Below are positions 10,701-21,802 of a stretch of DNA of 64,000 bases, piece by piece. The DNA is taken from assembly GCA_014843695.1 (NCBI GenBank), contig CM026391.1, positions 13,053,918 through 13,117,917 of the forward strand, read 5' to 3'. The notes below the pieces were generated by a model. The model was not told the origin of the DNA and did no database searches. It saw only the letters and a program-made list of their open reading frames with translations. The translations under genes were made by a program, and so were the position numbers. This DNA is from Archivesica marissinica. Taxonomy: Eukaryota; Mollusca; Bivalvia; Venerida; Vesicomyidae. Positions within the stretch are counted from its first letter, which is position 1. Every line of letters begins with the position of its first letter.

Positions 10701-13179
10701 CTGCATTAGCAGACAACAAAAATAACACAACACAACTCTGCAGCAAATCTGCATTAGCAGACAACAAAAATAACACAACACAACTCTGCAGCAAATCTGC
10801 ATTAGCAGACAACAAAAATAACACAACACAACTCTGCAGCAAATCTGCATTAGCAGACAACAAAAATAACACAACACAACTCTGCAGCCTGCATTAGCAG
10901 ACAACAAAAATAACACAACACAACTCTGCAGCCTGCATTAGCAGACAACAAAAATAACACAACACAACTCTGCAGCCTGCATTAGCAGACAACAAAATAA
11001 CACAACACAACTCTGCAGCCTGCATTAGCAGACAACAAAAATAACACAACACAACTCTGCAGCCTGCATTAGCGACAACAAACATAACACAACACAACTC
11101 TGCAGCCTGCATTAGCAGACAACAAAAATAACACAACACAACTCTGCAGCCTGCATTAGCAGACAACAAAAATAACACAACACAACTCTGCAGCCTGCAT
11201 TAGCAGACAACAAAAATAACACACACAACTCTGCAGCCTGCATTAGCAGACAACAAAAATAACACAACACAACTCTGCAGCCTGCATTAGCAGACAACAA
11301 AAATAACACAACACAACTCTGCAGCCTGCATTAGCAGACAACAAATAACACAACACAACTCTGCAGCCTGCATTAGCAGACAACAAAACATAACACAACA
11401 CAACTCTGCAGCCTGCATTAGCAGACAACAAACATAACACAACACAACTCTGCAGCCTGCATTAGCAGACAACAAACATAACACAACACAACTCTGCAGC
11501 CTGCATTAGCAGACAACAAAAATAACACAACACAACTCTGCAGCAAATCTGCATTAGCAGACAACAAAAATAACACAACACAAGACAACAAACATAACAC
11601 AACACAACTCTGCAGCAAATCTGCATTAGCAGACAACAAAAATAACACAACACAAGACAACAAACATAACACAACACAACTCTGCAGCAAATCTGCATCA
11701 GCAGACAACAAAAATAAACACAACTCTGCAGCAAATCTGCATTAGCAGACAACAAAAATAACACAACACAAGACAACAAAAATAGCACAACACAACTCTG
11801 CAGCCTGCATTAGCAGACAACAAAAATAACCCAACACAACTCTGCAGCAAATCTGCATTAGCAGACAACAAAAATAACCCAACACAACTCTGCAGCAAAT
11901 CTGCATTAGCAGACAACAAAAATAACACAACACAAGACAACAAACATAACACAACACAACTCTGCAGCAAATCTGCATCAGCAGACAACAAAAATAACCC
12001 AACACAACTCTGCAGCAAATCTGCATTAGCAGACAACAAAAATAACACAACACAAGACAACAAACATAACACAACACAACTCTGCATTAGCAGACAACAA
12101 TAATAACACAACACAACTCTGCAGCCTGCATTAGCAGACAACAAACATAACACAACACAAGTCTGCAGCAAATCTGCATTAGCAGACAACAATAATAACA
12201 CAACACAACTCTGCAGCCTGCATTAGCAGACAACAAACATAACACAACACAACTCTGCATTAGCAGACAACAAACATAACACAACACAACTCTGCAGCCT
12301 GTATTAGCAGACAACAAAAATAACACAACACAACTCTGCAGCAAATCTGCATTAGCAGACAACAAATGTAACACAACACAACTCTGCAGCAAATCTGCAT
12401 TAGCAGACAACAAATGTAACACAACACAACTCTGCAGCAAATCTGCATTAGCAGACAACAAAAATAACACAACACAACTCTGCAGCCTGTATTAGCAGAC
12501 AACAAAAATAACACAACACAACTCTGCAGCAAATCTGCATTAGCAGACAACAATAATAACACAACACAACTCTGCAGCCTGCATTAGCAGACAACAAACA
12601 TAACACAACACAAGACAACAAACATAGCACAACACAACTCTGCAGCAAATCTGCATTAGCAGACAACAAACATAGCACAACACAACTCTGCAGCAAATCT
12701 GCATTAGCAGACAACAAACATAACACAACACAACTCTGCAGCAAATCTGCATTAGCAGACAACAAAAATAACACAACACAACTCTGCAGCAAATCTGCAT
12801 TAGCAGACAACAAAAATAACACAACAAAACTCTGCAGCAAATCTGCATTAGCAGACAACAAACATAACACAACACAACTCTGCAGCAAATCTGCATTACC
12901 AGACAACAAAAATAACACAACACAACTCTGCAGCCTGCATTAGCAGACAACAAAAATAACACAACACAACTCTGCAGCCTGCATTAGCAGACAACAAAAA
13001 TAACACAACACAACTCTGCAGCCTGCATTAGCAGACAACAAAAATAACACAACACAACTCTGCAGCCTGCATTAGCAGACAACAAAAATAACACAACACA
13101 ACTCTGCAGCCTGCATTAGCAGACAACAAAAATAACACAACACAACTCTGCAGCCTGCATTAGCAGACAACAAAAATAA
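7745..13179. repeat. 5.4-kb array of 44/48-bp units
   Basis: Roughly 115-120 units of ACTCTGCAGC(AAAT)CTGCATTAGCAGACAACAAAAATAACACAACACA type: 44 bp without AAAT or 48 bp with it, plus recurrent 24-bp partial units. Each unit contains the small hairpin TCTGCATTAGCAGA. A higher-order block of about 565 bp recurs with its CTACAG variant at 8095, 8661 and 9225, and a related block lies near 11.8-12.2 kb. The 10.2-11.5 kb and 12.9-13.2 kb parts are more uniform. The plus strand is C/A-rich with little G. Confidence 0.97.
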
Positions 13180-13233
13180 CAGTTTCTTTTATATATTTTA
13201 GTACAACTTTAACATGCCAGAATTTTATGAAAA

Positions 13234-13454
13234 TTATCTTCTTAACTCGTTGCACGCTAGCGGTGAAAATAACAGTCAACTATATCATGGAATTTCATTG
13301 GAATTGTGTAGTAATGACCCAATTCTAATGAAATTCCAGGATACATTTCTAGAGTTTCAGATACAAATAAGAAACGGAGATTAATGAATTGTCGTCTGCT
13401 ACAATTAATTGAACTATTAATAGTCTTTATTTTACCCAGCATGCAAAGAGTTAA
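13234..13454. mobile_element. P6 MITE, clean copy
   Basis: TTAACTCGTTGCACGCTAGC at the left, GCATGCAAAGAGTTAA at the right, TTAA at both ends. The internal near-palindrome is GGAATTTCATTGGAATTGTG / CAATTCTAATGAAATTCC. Same family as 3305-3501. Its GCTAGCG subterminal block is shared with P2 elements. Confidence 0.85.
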
Positions 13455-13568
13455 CATAACGACAAGATATCAAAACTTGCATATTCACAAAAATACAAAG
13501 ATGTCCACGTTTCTGCACATTGTTGGAATTCGCGTGACACGGCTCATTTAATGTGGTTTGCAAACTGT

Positions 13569-13836
13569 TATGTTATGTTATATTTCGGGTTTTATGCCTG
13601 CATCAGCACCATTTTGGGCTATATCGCTGGCGGGCAGTTTACCTAACAACACCTTGCCTGGGCAGGCTCCAGCGGTTAACCAGTACTTGGGTGCACCAAC
13701 CTCCGTAAGAAACTGACAACTGTTTCATATAAATGAGACACGGTCTGAGCGGGGCTCGAACCTGTGACCATCAGTGATGATAGGTTACAGTGGTATACAA
13801 GTCAGCGACCTTAACCACTCGACCACGGAGGCGGAC
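13569..13836 (-). mobile_element. SINE-B with a 14-bp target duplication
   Basis: On the minus strand the head reads GTGGTCGAGTGGTTAAGG (A box), then GGTTCGAGCCCC (B box), then a tRNA-unrelated body ending in TAACATAACA. It is flanked by GGTTTGCAAACTGT at 13555-13568 and 13837-13850. The exact duplication shows retroposition and fixes the limits. tRNA-derived, non-autonomous, dependent on a LINE. Confidence 0.92.
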
Positions 13837-13850
13837 GGTTTGCAAACTGT

Positions 13851-14127
13851 GAAAGACGCAAAGCTGCAACAATTGATTAGCCTTGACCTCTGTAATAATG
13901 CAGCAAAAGTATAAATATTGTTTGGATTGTACGATAGTTGCACGTGTATTTCCGGCAAATGAAATCATGTTTCTCGTGTATTATGCAATCACCCTGCTCG
14001 CGTAGTTATTTTTGCCATATGCATGTTTAAATTACGATAAATGCTTACTTTTGTCCCAGGTGGCGTGCCTGACCGCATACTGTGATGTACTTCTATCATA
14101 GGCTTCAATAAGCTTCTTCTCTGAGCG
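13851..14127. other. No recognisable feature
   Basis: No open frame or repeat that I can support. Confidence 0.5.
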
Positions 14128-14655
14128 ATTATCTGGAAATATAGCAATACATTTTGTACTATATTACCTGGAAAATATAGCAATACATTTTGCACTATAT
14201 TATCTGGAAAATATAGCAATACATTTTGCACTATATTATCTGGAAAATATAGCAATACATTTTGTACTATATTATCTGGAAATATAGCAATACATTTTGC
14301 ACTATATTATCTGGAAAATATAGCAATACATTTTGTACTATATTACCTGGAAATATATAGCAATACATTTTGTACTATATTACCTGGAAATATATAGCAA
14401 TACATTTTGTACTATATTACCTGGAAAATATATAGCAATACATTTTGTACTATATTACCTGGAAAATATAGCAATACATTTTGTACTATATTACCTGGAA
14501 ATATATAGCAATACATTTTGTACTATATTACCTGGAAATATATAGCAATACATTTTGTAGTATATTACCTGGAAAATATATAGCAATACATTTTGTACTA
14601 TATTACCTGGAAAATATAGCAATACATTTTGTACTAATATAGCAATATTGTATAA
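14128..14655. repeat. AT-rich array of 35-39 bp units
   Basis: About 14 units of ATAGCAATACATTTTGTACT + ATATTACCTGGAAA(AT). Length varies through the number of AT dinucleotides at the joint. The last unit is truncated near 14650. Confidence 0.95.
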
Positions 14656-14714
14656 GATTTTAGTTTCATGGTTTCCAGGAAAACAGCCACATCTGACAAC
14701 ATTTTTTTAAATAC

Positions 14715-14900
14715 ATTTGTTTGTTTGGGGATTTAAAGTCGCACCAACAGCTCAGGTTATACGGGGACTCTCCAGCTAGTATTGATATGCACCGCATATA
14801 TAGGGAGTTGCAGTTATATGTTATTGAGGTAAAGTGTGTACCTTTGGTATGTTTGTATAGACCGTGTCGTGCGATAATCCAAGACTTCCGCGGTCGTGCG
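14715..14900 (+). mobile_element. SINE-C tail fragment
   Basis: TTTGTTTGTTTGGGGATTTA, then GCACCAACAGCTCAGGTTAT and CGGGGACTCTCCAGCT, matches the block at 63468-63530. The rest has diverged and no tRNA head is present. Confidence 0.55.
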
Positions 14901-15494
14901 ATTTTGTGTGAAGCATGAGACAAGTCACCATACGTTAAATATGTATGCCGACCTGGTTATATTTCAGGCCAGCTTACACATGAAACACATAATGCTTGCC
15001 CGTTCAAATCCGATCTATTCTGTTGTATTTTGAAGCAATTGTCGTTGAGCTCATGTCCGGTTTATGTCTCGTGTTTCCACGATGTCTGTTTATTTGACTA
15101 TGTTTAAGCTTGTACCGTCGAGGAATCCGGCGATGAATATTGTGCCTATACGTGAAACGTAGCACAATGACTACATGTATGCCAAGTGGTATTGTTTAAT
15201 TCGGTTGAGAACACATTGTAAATCGTAAAAGATGATTCCTCTTTGACACGTTTTGGAACCTGGGATCCCATCTTTAACATTGCATTCTGGTAGATTTATT
15301 GATGAGTCATAGTTAAAGAATGCACATCGCAGAACCTTGAACTATGAAGAGAGCAATAACCATTGAACCGGTAAATGCATTACCGTATTAAGTTTAATAG
15401 TAGGCCATTTAATATTGCTTGTACGTCAGTTTTTGGTATCCGCCATTTTAGTTCCATCGCTAGTGTGGCGTCGCTTAGCGATCTTGGAACGTTC
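14901..15494. other. Unassigned, moderately GC-balanced sequence
   Basis: No recognisable protein or repeat. It is less AT-rich than the flanks and could belong to the unit that starts at the promoter-like cluster next to it. Confidence 0.4.
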
Positions 15495-15629
15495 GACCAG
15501 TTTTGGGTCGCTACCAATATTGGGTCGCGACCATTTTTGGGTCGGTCGGTTGACCAATTTTGGGTCGGGTCGACCATATTCTGGTAGTCCGACCAGCGTG
15601 GGGTATATAAACGACCAGGTTTAGGTCGG
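15495..15629 (+). promoter_or_regulatory. Cluster of GACCA..GGTCG palindromes around a TATA box
   Basis: Imperfect inverted motifs of the form GACCA-N(4-7)-GGTCG recur at 15495, about 15513, 15529, 15552, 15572 and 15613, about 20 bases apart. TATATAA lies at 15604-15610, between the last two. This arrangement resembles a compact Pol II promoter, such as one in an LTR or DNA element. No gene product is visible downstream before the 19-bp array. Which element it belongs to is unknown. Confidence 0.5.
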
Positions 15630-16050
15630 AGAGTCATTATGATTTTAGCTTTCGTTCGGGAGGGACATATATTATTTTAGATCAGACTCATAAGATTAAA
15701 TAGAAAGGTTAGGATCGAGATTATCATTATTTTATTATTTCAACAAGAGAGAAACGTAACTTTAACGATAGCGATTTTAGATTTCTTTGGGATCATACTC
15801 TGCTGTAATTTATTCAAGGTTATTATTAAAGTACATGTATTAGACTTATTGGGGATTTTATCAAAGTACTGTTGACTGTACACGTAGCGTCTAAACGGGA
15901 CGGATAACTAGTACTGCGTCGTACTGACTGCGAGTGGTTGTAACATTATATAAGTACAGTACTTATTGTACGGTGTCACTGTTCTACGGCGTCGTTAGTG
16001 TCGTATCATCTCTCGCGCGTAGAACCGTCGGAGGTCTTGGGAGTACGGTC
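15630..16050. other. Possible transcribed leader, unassigned
   Basis: No recognisable coding sequence. GC rises towards 16050 (CGCGCGTAGAACCGTCGGAG) before the 19-bp array begins. It may be the interior or leader of a retroelement; no primer-binding site or TG..CA boundary could be established. Confidence 0.3.
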
Positions 16051-17184
16051 TTTTATCGTGTTATTGTATGTTTATCTTGTTATTGTATGTTTATCGTGTT
16101 ATTGTATGTTTATCGTGTTATTGTATGTTTATCGTGTTATTGTATGTTTATCGTGTTATTGTATGTTTATCGTGTTATTGTATGTTTATCGTGTTATTGT
16201 ATGTTTATCGTGTTATTGTATGTTTATCGTGTTATTGTATGTTTATCGTGTTATTGTATGTTTCGTATGTTTATCGTGTTATTGTATGTTTATCGTGTTA
16301 TTGTATGTTTATCGTGTTATTGTATGTTTATCGTGTTATTGTATGTTTATCGTGTTATTGTATGTTTATCTTGTTATTGTATGTTTATCGTGTTATTGTA
16401 TGTTTATCGTGTTATTGTATGTTTATCGTGTTATTGTATGTTTATCTTGTTATTGTATGTTTATCTTGTTATTGTATGTTTATCGTGTTATTGTATGTTT
16501 ATCGTGTTATTGTATGTTTATCGTGTTATTGTATGTTTATCGTGTTATTGTATTTGTTTATTTTATTGTATGTTTATCTGTTTATCGTGTTATTGTTGTT
16601 ATCTGTTTTGTATGTTTATCGTGTTATTGTATGTTTATCGTGTATTGTATGTTTATCGTGTTATTGTATGTTTATCGTGTTATTGTATGTTTATCGTGTT
16701 ATTGTATGTTTATCGTGTTATTGTATGTTTATCGTGTTATTGTATGTTTATCGTGTTATTGTATGTTTATCGTGTTATTGTATGTTTATCGTGTTATTGT
16801 ATGTTTATCGTGTTATTGTATGTTTATCGTGTTATTGTATGTTTATCGTGTTATTGTATGTTTATCGTGTTATTGTATGTTTATCGTGTTATTGTATGTT
16901 TATCGTGTTATTGTATGTTTATCGTGTTATTGTATGTTTATCGTGTTATTGTATGTTTATCGTGTTATTGTATGTTTATCGTGTTATTGTATGTTTATCG
17001 TGTTATTGTATGTTTATCGTGTTATTGTATGTTTATCGTGTTATTGTATGTTTATCTTGTTATTGTATGTTTATCTTGTTATTGTATGTTTATCTTGTTA
17101 TTGTATGTTTATCTTGTTATTGTATGTTTATCTTGTTATTGTATGTTTATCTTGTTATTGTATGTTTATCGTGTTATTGTATGT
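16051..17184. repeat. 19-bp tandem array
   Basis: About 59 units of TATGTTTATCGTGTTATTG with a TATCTTG variant that is concentrated in the last 150 bases. A few short deletions lie near 16260 and 16550-16610. The unit has no stop in any forward frame, so three overlapping frames of about 380-420 codons are open. This is a by-product of the repeat and is not evidence of a gene. Confidence 0.97.
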
Positions 17185-17394
17185 TTTCGAGAGTAAACTC
17201 ATCTTTAACTTAACCATCATAGTACATTCTCTTTATACCCCCGCACATATATACATGACGTGTATATAGTGAAATCAACGCATTGTAGTACCGTACTATC
17301 TGCAAGAAGAGCACTAGCTAGAGAAGTGCCCCAGTACCGAGTAGGGACCACGTGAACACTCTACGCACGCTACCACGAAAGTAGGGTGGGCCCT
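17185..17394. other. No recognisable feature
   Basis: Unique sequence between the 19-bp array and SINE-C. It might be the far side of whatever unit contains the array. Confidence 0.4.
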
Positions 17395-17624
17395 TACTCA
17401 CTGGAGCGCAACAGTATTGGTGGAGGATAACCCCCAGGTGCCCCTCCGAGCAGTATTACAGGCACGTACGGACGGACACCCGGGTAGAACTACTGACCTT
17501 CCACAAGTCAGCTGGATAGCTTCCTCCCATGAAACAATTCAACACCCCCAATAGGATTCGAACCCACAGCAGTGTGGGGCAAGTGATTTGAAGTAAACGA
17601 CTGTAACCACTCGGCCACAGAGAC
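17395..17624 (-). mobile_element. SINE-C copy
   Basis: Minus strand head: TGTGGCCGAGTGGTTACAG (A box) and GGTTCGAATCC (perfect B box). The body contains CCCGGGTGTCC and a complement of GTGGAGGATAACCCCCAGGT shared with 63530-63560. No target duplication found. Confidence 0.7.
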
Positions 17625-17629
17625 ATTTA

Positions 17630-17797
17630 TCTTTGCCCGCTGGTTAATCGGGGCGACGCCTACAGAAATGTATTAGTCATTTCATTTTTTTTGGAGCATA
17701 CTGCAAGAGGACGCTCCAATTCCAGAACAGTCATTGGTTCTTTTACCTGCCCTGTGTATAACACGCGAGAGATCACTTTGATCCCAATTTGAAAGGC
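17630..17797. mobile_element. S3 dispersed repeat fragment
   Basis: Shares the order GGGCGACGCC / ATTAGTCATTT / TGGAGCATACTGC / ATTCCAGA / GGTTCTTTTAC with 31321-31525. It is probably part of a SINE-like family, because tRNA-B-box-like sequence follows other copies. Confidence 0.5.
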
Positions 17798-18042
17798 TTA
17801 ACCCTTTCAACACCACAGACCTCTAAATTGGCTTACAAAAAAGTGTAGATCCAGATGAGCCGGCTCGTGACGAGTCATCTCATCAGGATCTGCACTTTTT
17901 TCAAGTAATATAACTATTTTTAGAGAGAGAAAATTACCCATTTTGATAAATGAACTGATCCAAATTAATTTTGTTATTAATTTATTGGTCTAAAAATATC
18001 ATGGACCAGTCCATGTCAGTTACTTGGTGTTGAATGGGTTAA
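17798..18042. mobile_element. P1 MITE copy
   Basis: TTAACCCTTTCAACACCACA at the left, GTTACTTGGTGTTGAATGGG-TTAA at the right, with the central hairpin core intact. Orientation is opposite to 4818-5056. Confidence 0.9.
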
Positions 18043-18288
18043 TATTATTAGGATCAGACGTGGGGATCGAACCTGCATTCCCGGCCTGGGCCACTGATCA
18101 GTCCAAACAACATTCTGAACATTATACTGGTATTGACACGCTTATCTGAACGATTATCGGAAATATTCTGGTAAGGCCAACATTATAGATCAAGTTTAAT
18201 GATTGAATTATAAAGAACAGTAACCCAGTATACGTACTCAAGGCATTACTTGGAGATGATTACTTCCCTTACATTAGTTATACATTTC
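18043..18288. other. S3-like tRNA-head remnant, then unique sequence
   Basis: 18043-18110 contains ATTAGGATCAGACGTGGGGA followed by TCGAACC (reverse B box), like 19230-19265. 18111-18288 shows nothing recognisable. Confidence 0.4.
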
Positions 18289-18414
18289 TTAACCCATTCA
18301 ACCCCAAGTAACTGACATGAACTGGTGCATGATATTTTTAGACCAATAAATTAATAAGAAAATTACCTTTGGACCAGTTCATTTATCAAAATGGGTAATT
18401 TTGTCTAAAAATAG
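18289..18414. mobile_element. P1 MITE half, cut by an hAT end
   Basis: Starts TTAACCCATTCAACCCCAAG and runs to GTCTAAAAATAG, about half a P1, where TAGGGATGGCAACGAA begins. The other half is not found within the next 2 kb. Confidence 0.85.
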
Positions 18415-18840
18415 TAGGGATGGCAACGAATAGCGATTTCACAATCCGAATATTCGGTCAGAAAGGTATTCGAATATTCAGTTTAATTCTATTAAAAACT
18501 CAAAATCACTCAAACTCTTATAAGAAATGCCAAATTAAGCTACTTTTAAATTACTAAACGTCATCTTCTTCCTGTAAGGCCATGCAAATATGACGATTCA
18601 TTCAGTTATTGTTATCGGCCACTGTACATTTATGGGCGTTTTCACAAATGAAGCCGATGTCACTTGAACTGCTTTCCGTTGAAGTGTGTTTGTTTTTCAA
18701 ATGATTATTCAGATTGATCTTGTACCCGAATCTGTTAAATCCAATTTGCACCTAGCAGTTTTCTTATTCCCTGCGCGATTGTAGTCTTTCCACACTTATG
18801 ACTGAGTGGGCGGAATTTTTTTGAGGACAACATCATAAAG
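18415..18840 (-). pseudogene. Decayed hAT element with BED zinc-finger remnant
   Basis: The left end TAGGGATGGCAACGAATAGC is hAT-like and shared with 63686. On the minus strand about 18660-18795 can be read as KVWKDYNRAGNKKTARCKLD and then, after one frameshift, INLNNHLKNKHTSTESS. This has the VW...CK...L..HLK.KH spacing of a BED zinc finger, the DNA-binding domain at the N terminus of many hAT transposases. The second cysteine is not apparent, a stop follows, and no catalytic core exists before the end. It is a fossil of an internally deleted copy. Its other end was not located. Confidence 0.65.
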
Positions 18841-19989
18841 ATCGTATTTTATATAGTACTTTTAGGTAATATTGAGCAGTTAATTATAAATTTAAGAAAC
18901 ACAGGGTGGATGTTGCAGCTTGTCTGTAACATTTCAAAAGAATTTTGACAGTTTTGACATCATAATTAAACACCTTAGCACCTACTGTAATTATCCAATT
19001 ACATGGCAGAGTGTCAATTAACACTTGCCATGGATGCGACCACAACATTGTTTATTCAAACATCCTGGGGCAATTTCTTTTGTATTTTATGATGGCTTCA
19101 AATTGTAAAAGAAAGCAACGTATCAGATTTATGACAGTTTATATCATTTTTGCAAATATTATATATAGCTTAATAATATGTGCTCAGTGCACGAGACCAC
19201 TCCTAAAGTCCCATCTGAAAGACTGTTAATATTATTAGTGTCAGACGGGGGGGGGATCGAACTTGTGACTTATCAAGCTTAGAGCATCTACTTTCCATTG
19301 ATATAATACTATAGCATATGTTTGTCAATTTCATAGATTTGGGTCAAAATGTCTAAAAATAGGACATTATGAACAACATGGAAAGCAATTAAAAAGGGAA
19401 GTAAATAACACAGATACACCTTTTCTTGTTTCCAATAAAGAGAGTTAGTTATTAAGAAAATAATGGTGACCTTGGGCAAAACATTTAATCCATATTTCCT
19501 CTTCTTTTCCTCATGATGGATTCTCGAGAGCTAATATTTTAAGAATTTGCTTCGCAATCCAGCTAAAATAAATTGGTATATATTTAGAGTAAAAAAGTCA
19601 TCTATCATTTTTCAGTTGGGGTATTATTGTGAGCTAATAAATTATTTATTAAAAATAAATGTTGACATATGCATTTTTGTTGTATCATGTTGGCTTTTGG
19701 TAATATTTTATCTATTTAGAATACAATAATGAATGAAAAAGACATTCATTTGATCCATAATGCGTTAGCATTTTAAATTTACTTTTGAAGGAATATTATC
19801 GGTAATCTTAATATCGGAAATGTATTTACCTTTTCGCATGTTTAAATAAAGTCAGACGCAACTATTTTCCACAGGTTGCACGTGACCTGATTGTAACAAT
19901 TACGAGTCCCTTTTCAGGTGTTTGCATGAATGTTTGCATTTTACTGCACAATTATATTGAAAATATTTTATTTTTTTTAAGATTACTTT
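18841..19989. other. Mostly unassigned; S3 fragment near 19195-19265
   Basis: AT-rich with no supported gene. 19198-19265 carries the S3 end (GTCCCATCTGAAAGACTGTT) and a run of G before a reverse B-box-like TCGAAC. A 60-codon AT-rich frame at 19547-19729 looks like chance. Confidence 0.4.
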
Positions 19990-20190
19990 ACGTCGCTACC
20001 GGTAGCCCATATGAGCGACGGGCAGTTTAACTAACAGCACCTTTCCTGGGCAGGCTCCAACGGTTAACCAGTACTTCAAGAGACACGGTCTGAGCGGGGC
20101 TCGAACCCGTGACCATCAGTGATGATAGGTTACAGTGGTATACAAAGTCAGAAATCGTAACCACTAATCACTTGGCCACGGAGGCGGACA
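19990..20190 (-). mobile_element. SINE-B copy, truncated and joined to S3-like sequence
   Basis: The minus-strand head GGTTCGAGCCCCGCTCAGAC and A-box region are present. The distal end is replaced by GTCGCTACCGGTAGCCCATA, which also occurs at 31333. It is either a chimera or an insertion. Confidence 0.7.
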
Positions 20191-20201
20191 AATTTAATAT
20201 A

Positions 20202-20443
20202 TTAACCCTTTCAACACCACAGACCTCTAAATAGGCTAACAAAAAGTGTAGATCCAGATGAGCCGGCTCATGACGAGCCGGCTCATCTGGATCTGCACTT
20301 TTTGCCAGTAAAATTGCTATTTTTAGAGAAAAATTACCCATTTTGATAAATGAACTGTTCCAAATGTAATTTTCTTATTAATTTATTGGTCTAAAAATAT
20401 CATGGACCAGTCCATGTGAGTTACTTGGTGTTGAATGGGTTAA
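20202..20443. mobile_element. P1 MITE copy
   Basis: TTAACCCTTTCAACACCACA to GTGTTGAATGGG-TTAA. The hairpin core here is a near-perfect palindrome, AGCCGGCTCATGACGAGCCG. Confidence 0.9.
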
Positions 20444-20639
20444 GAGTACAACCTAGCGGTGACAATACAATGAACACTAATTGGAACGAACTCTGGGCTG
20501 CATTTTAGTTGCGAAACTCTAGGTCACGCTTTTGAAGAGCTATACCATTTTGCTGCACACTATTTACAGATTGTCTTTTCAAATATGTCACAATAATTTT
20601 GTTTTAGGTTTGTCTCTTGGGTCATACAGATAGTGAATT

Positions 20640-20815
20640 ATTAGTGGAGGAAGACCCTGTGTGCATCCTATGGTGCAGTAATTCAGGTCCCCAGGTAGAA
20701 CCACTGTTCTTCCGCAACCCAGCTAGATTGTTTCCTGAAATATTTTGGTTCGAACCTAGTGGTGAGGGGCAAGTGATTTGAAATCAGCAACCTTAACCAC
20801 TCAATCACAAAGGCC
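20640..20815 (-). mobile_element. SINE-C copy, degraded
   Basis: The minus strand shows GTGATTGAGTGGTTAAGG and AGGTTCGAACC-like boxes, plus the GTGGAGGAAGACC / GTAGAACCACTG blocks shared with 63520-63600. The preceding 20444-20639 is unassigned. Confidence 0.65.
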
Positions 20816-20941
20816 CGTATTCCACAATTAACAGAAAACATTATATTTGACGATTTATTATTAAATTTCATCGCTGTTCTCAGTACCACCAGTCTTCGTG
20901 TACGCATCGGGCAGTGGGCGTGGCGTATCCTCCCTACCAGG

Positions 20942-21695
20942 GGCAAATATCCGCTCTTGCAAAACAGAGTCTGGGCAGATGTCCGCCTCTACATAACAGA
21001 GTCGGGGCAGTTATCCGCCTTTGCAAAACAGAATGGGGGCAGATGTCCGCCCATGCAAAACAGAGTCGAGGCAGTTGTCCACTTTAGTCGGGGCAGTTGT
21101 CCACTTTAGTCGGGGCAGATGTCCGTAGCTGCAAAACAGAGTCTGGGCAGATGTCCGCCTCTACATAACAGAGTCGGGGCAGATGTCTGCCTCTACATAA
21201 CAGAGTCGGGGCAGATATCCGCCTCTACATAACAGAGTCGGGGCAGATATCCGCCTTTGCAAAACAGAATGGGGGCAGATGTCCGCCCATGCAAAACAGA
21301 GTCGGGGCAGTTGTCCACTTTAGTCGGGGCAGATGTCCGTCGCTGCAAAACAGAGTCTGGGCAGATGTCCGCCTCTACATAACAGAGTCGGGGCAGATAT
21401 CCGCCTCTACATAACAGTCGGGGCAGATGTCCGCCTCTACATAACAGAGTCGGGGCAGATGTCCGCCTCTACATAACAGAGTCGGGGCAGATATCCGCCT
21501 TTGCAAAACAGAATGGGGGCAGATGTCCGCCCATGCAAAACAGAGTCGGGGCAGTTGTCCACTTTAGTCGGGGCAGATGTCCGTCGCTGCAAAACATAGT
21601 CGGGGCAGATGTCCGCCTTTGCAAAACAGAGTCGGGGCAGATGTCCTCCCTAGCCATGTTTGGAGTCGGGGCAGATGTCCTTCGGGGCAAATGTC
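20942..21695. repeat. Array of about 32-bp units
   Basis: About 23 variable units of GGGGCAGATGTCCGCCTCTA + CATAACAGAGTC, with alternatives TTGCAAAACAGA, CCATGCAAAACAGA, CACTTTAGTC. A higher-order pattern repeats twice (about 21020-21370 and 21270-21600). More GC-rich than its surroundings. Confidence 0.93.
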
Positions 21696-21802
21696 CGTAC
21701 CCCTGTCAATAGCAATATCTGAACACGAGGAAAATAGTAACATAGAAGCCAAAGAATGCATTTCTATGATTCGATCACATTATCATAGGACACCTATCAG
21801 CA

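Noticed and set aside
13740..13836. tRNA gene on the minus strand
   Set aside because: A and B boxes are present but the sequence is the head of SINE-B with an exact target duplication; the cloverleaf end and acceptor pairing are not kept.
15934..17269. Three overlapping plus-strand frames of 381-423 codons over the 19-bp array
   Set aside because: All three forward frames are open because the 57-base triple unit lacks stops; this is an array property.
15440..17300. Complete LTR retrotransposon
   Set aside because: Only a promoter-like cluster is visible; no primer-binding site, second LTR, gag or pol could be found.
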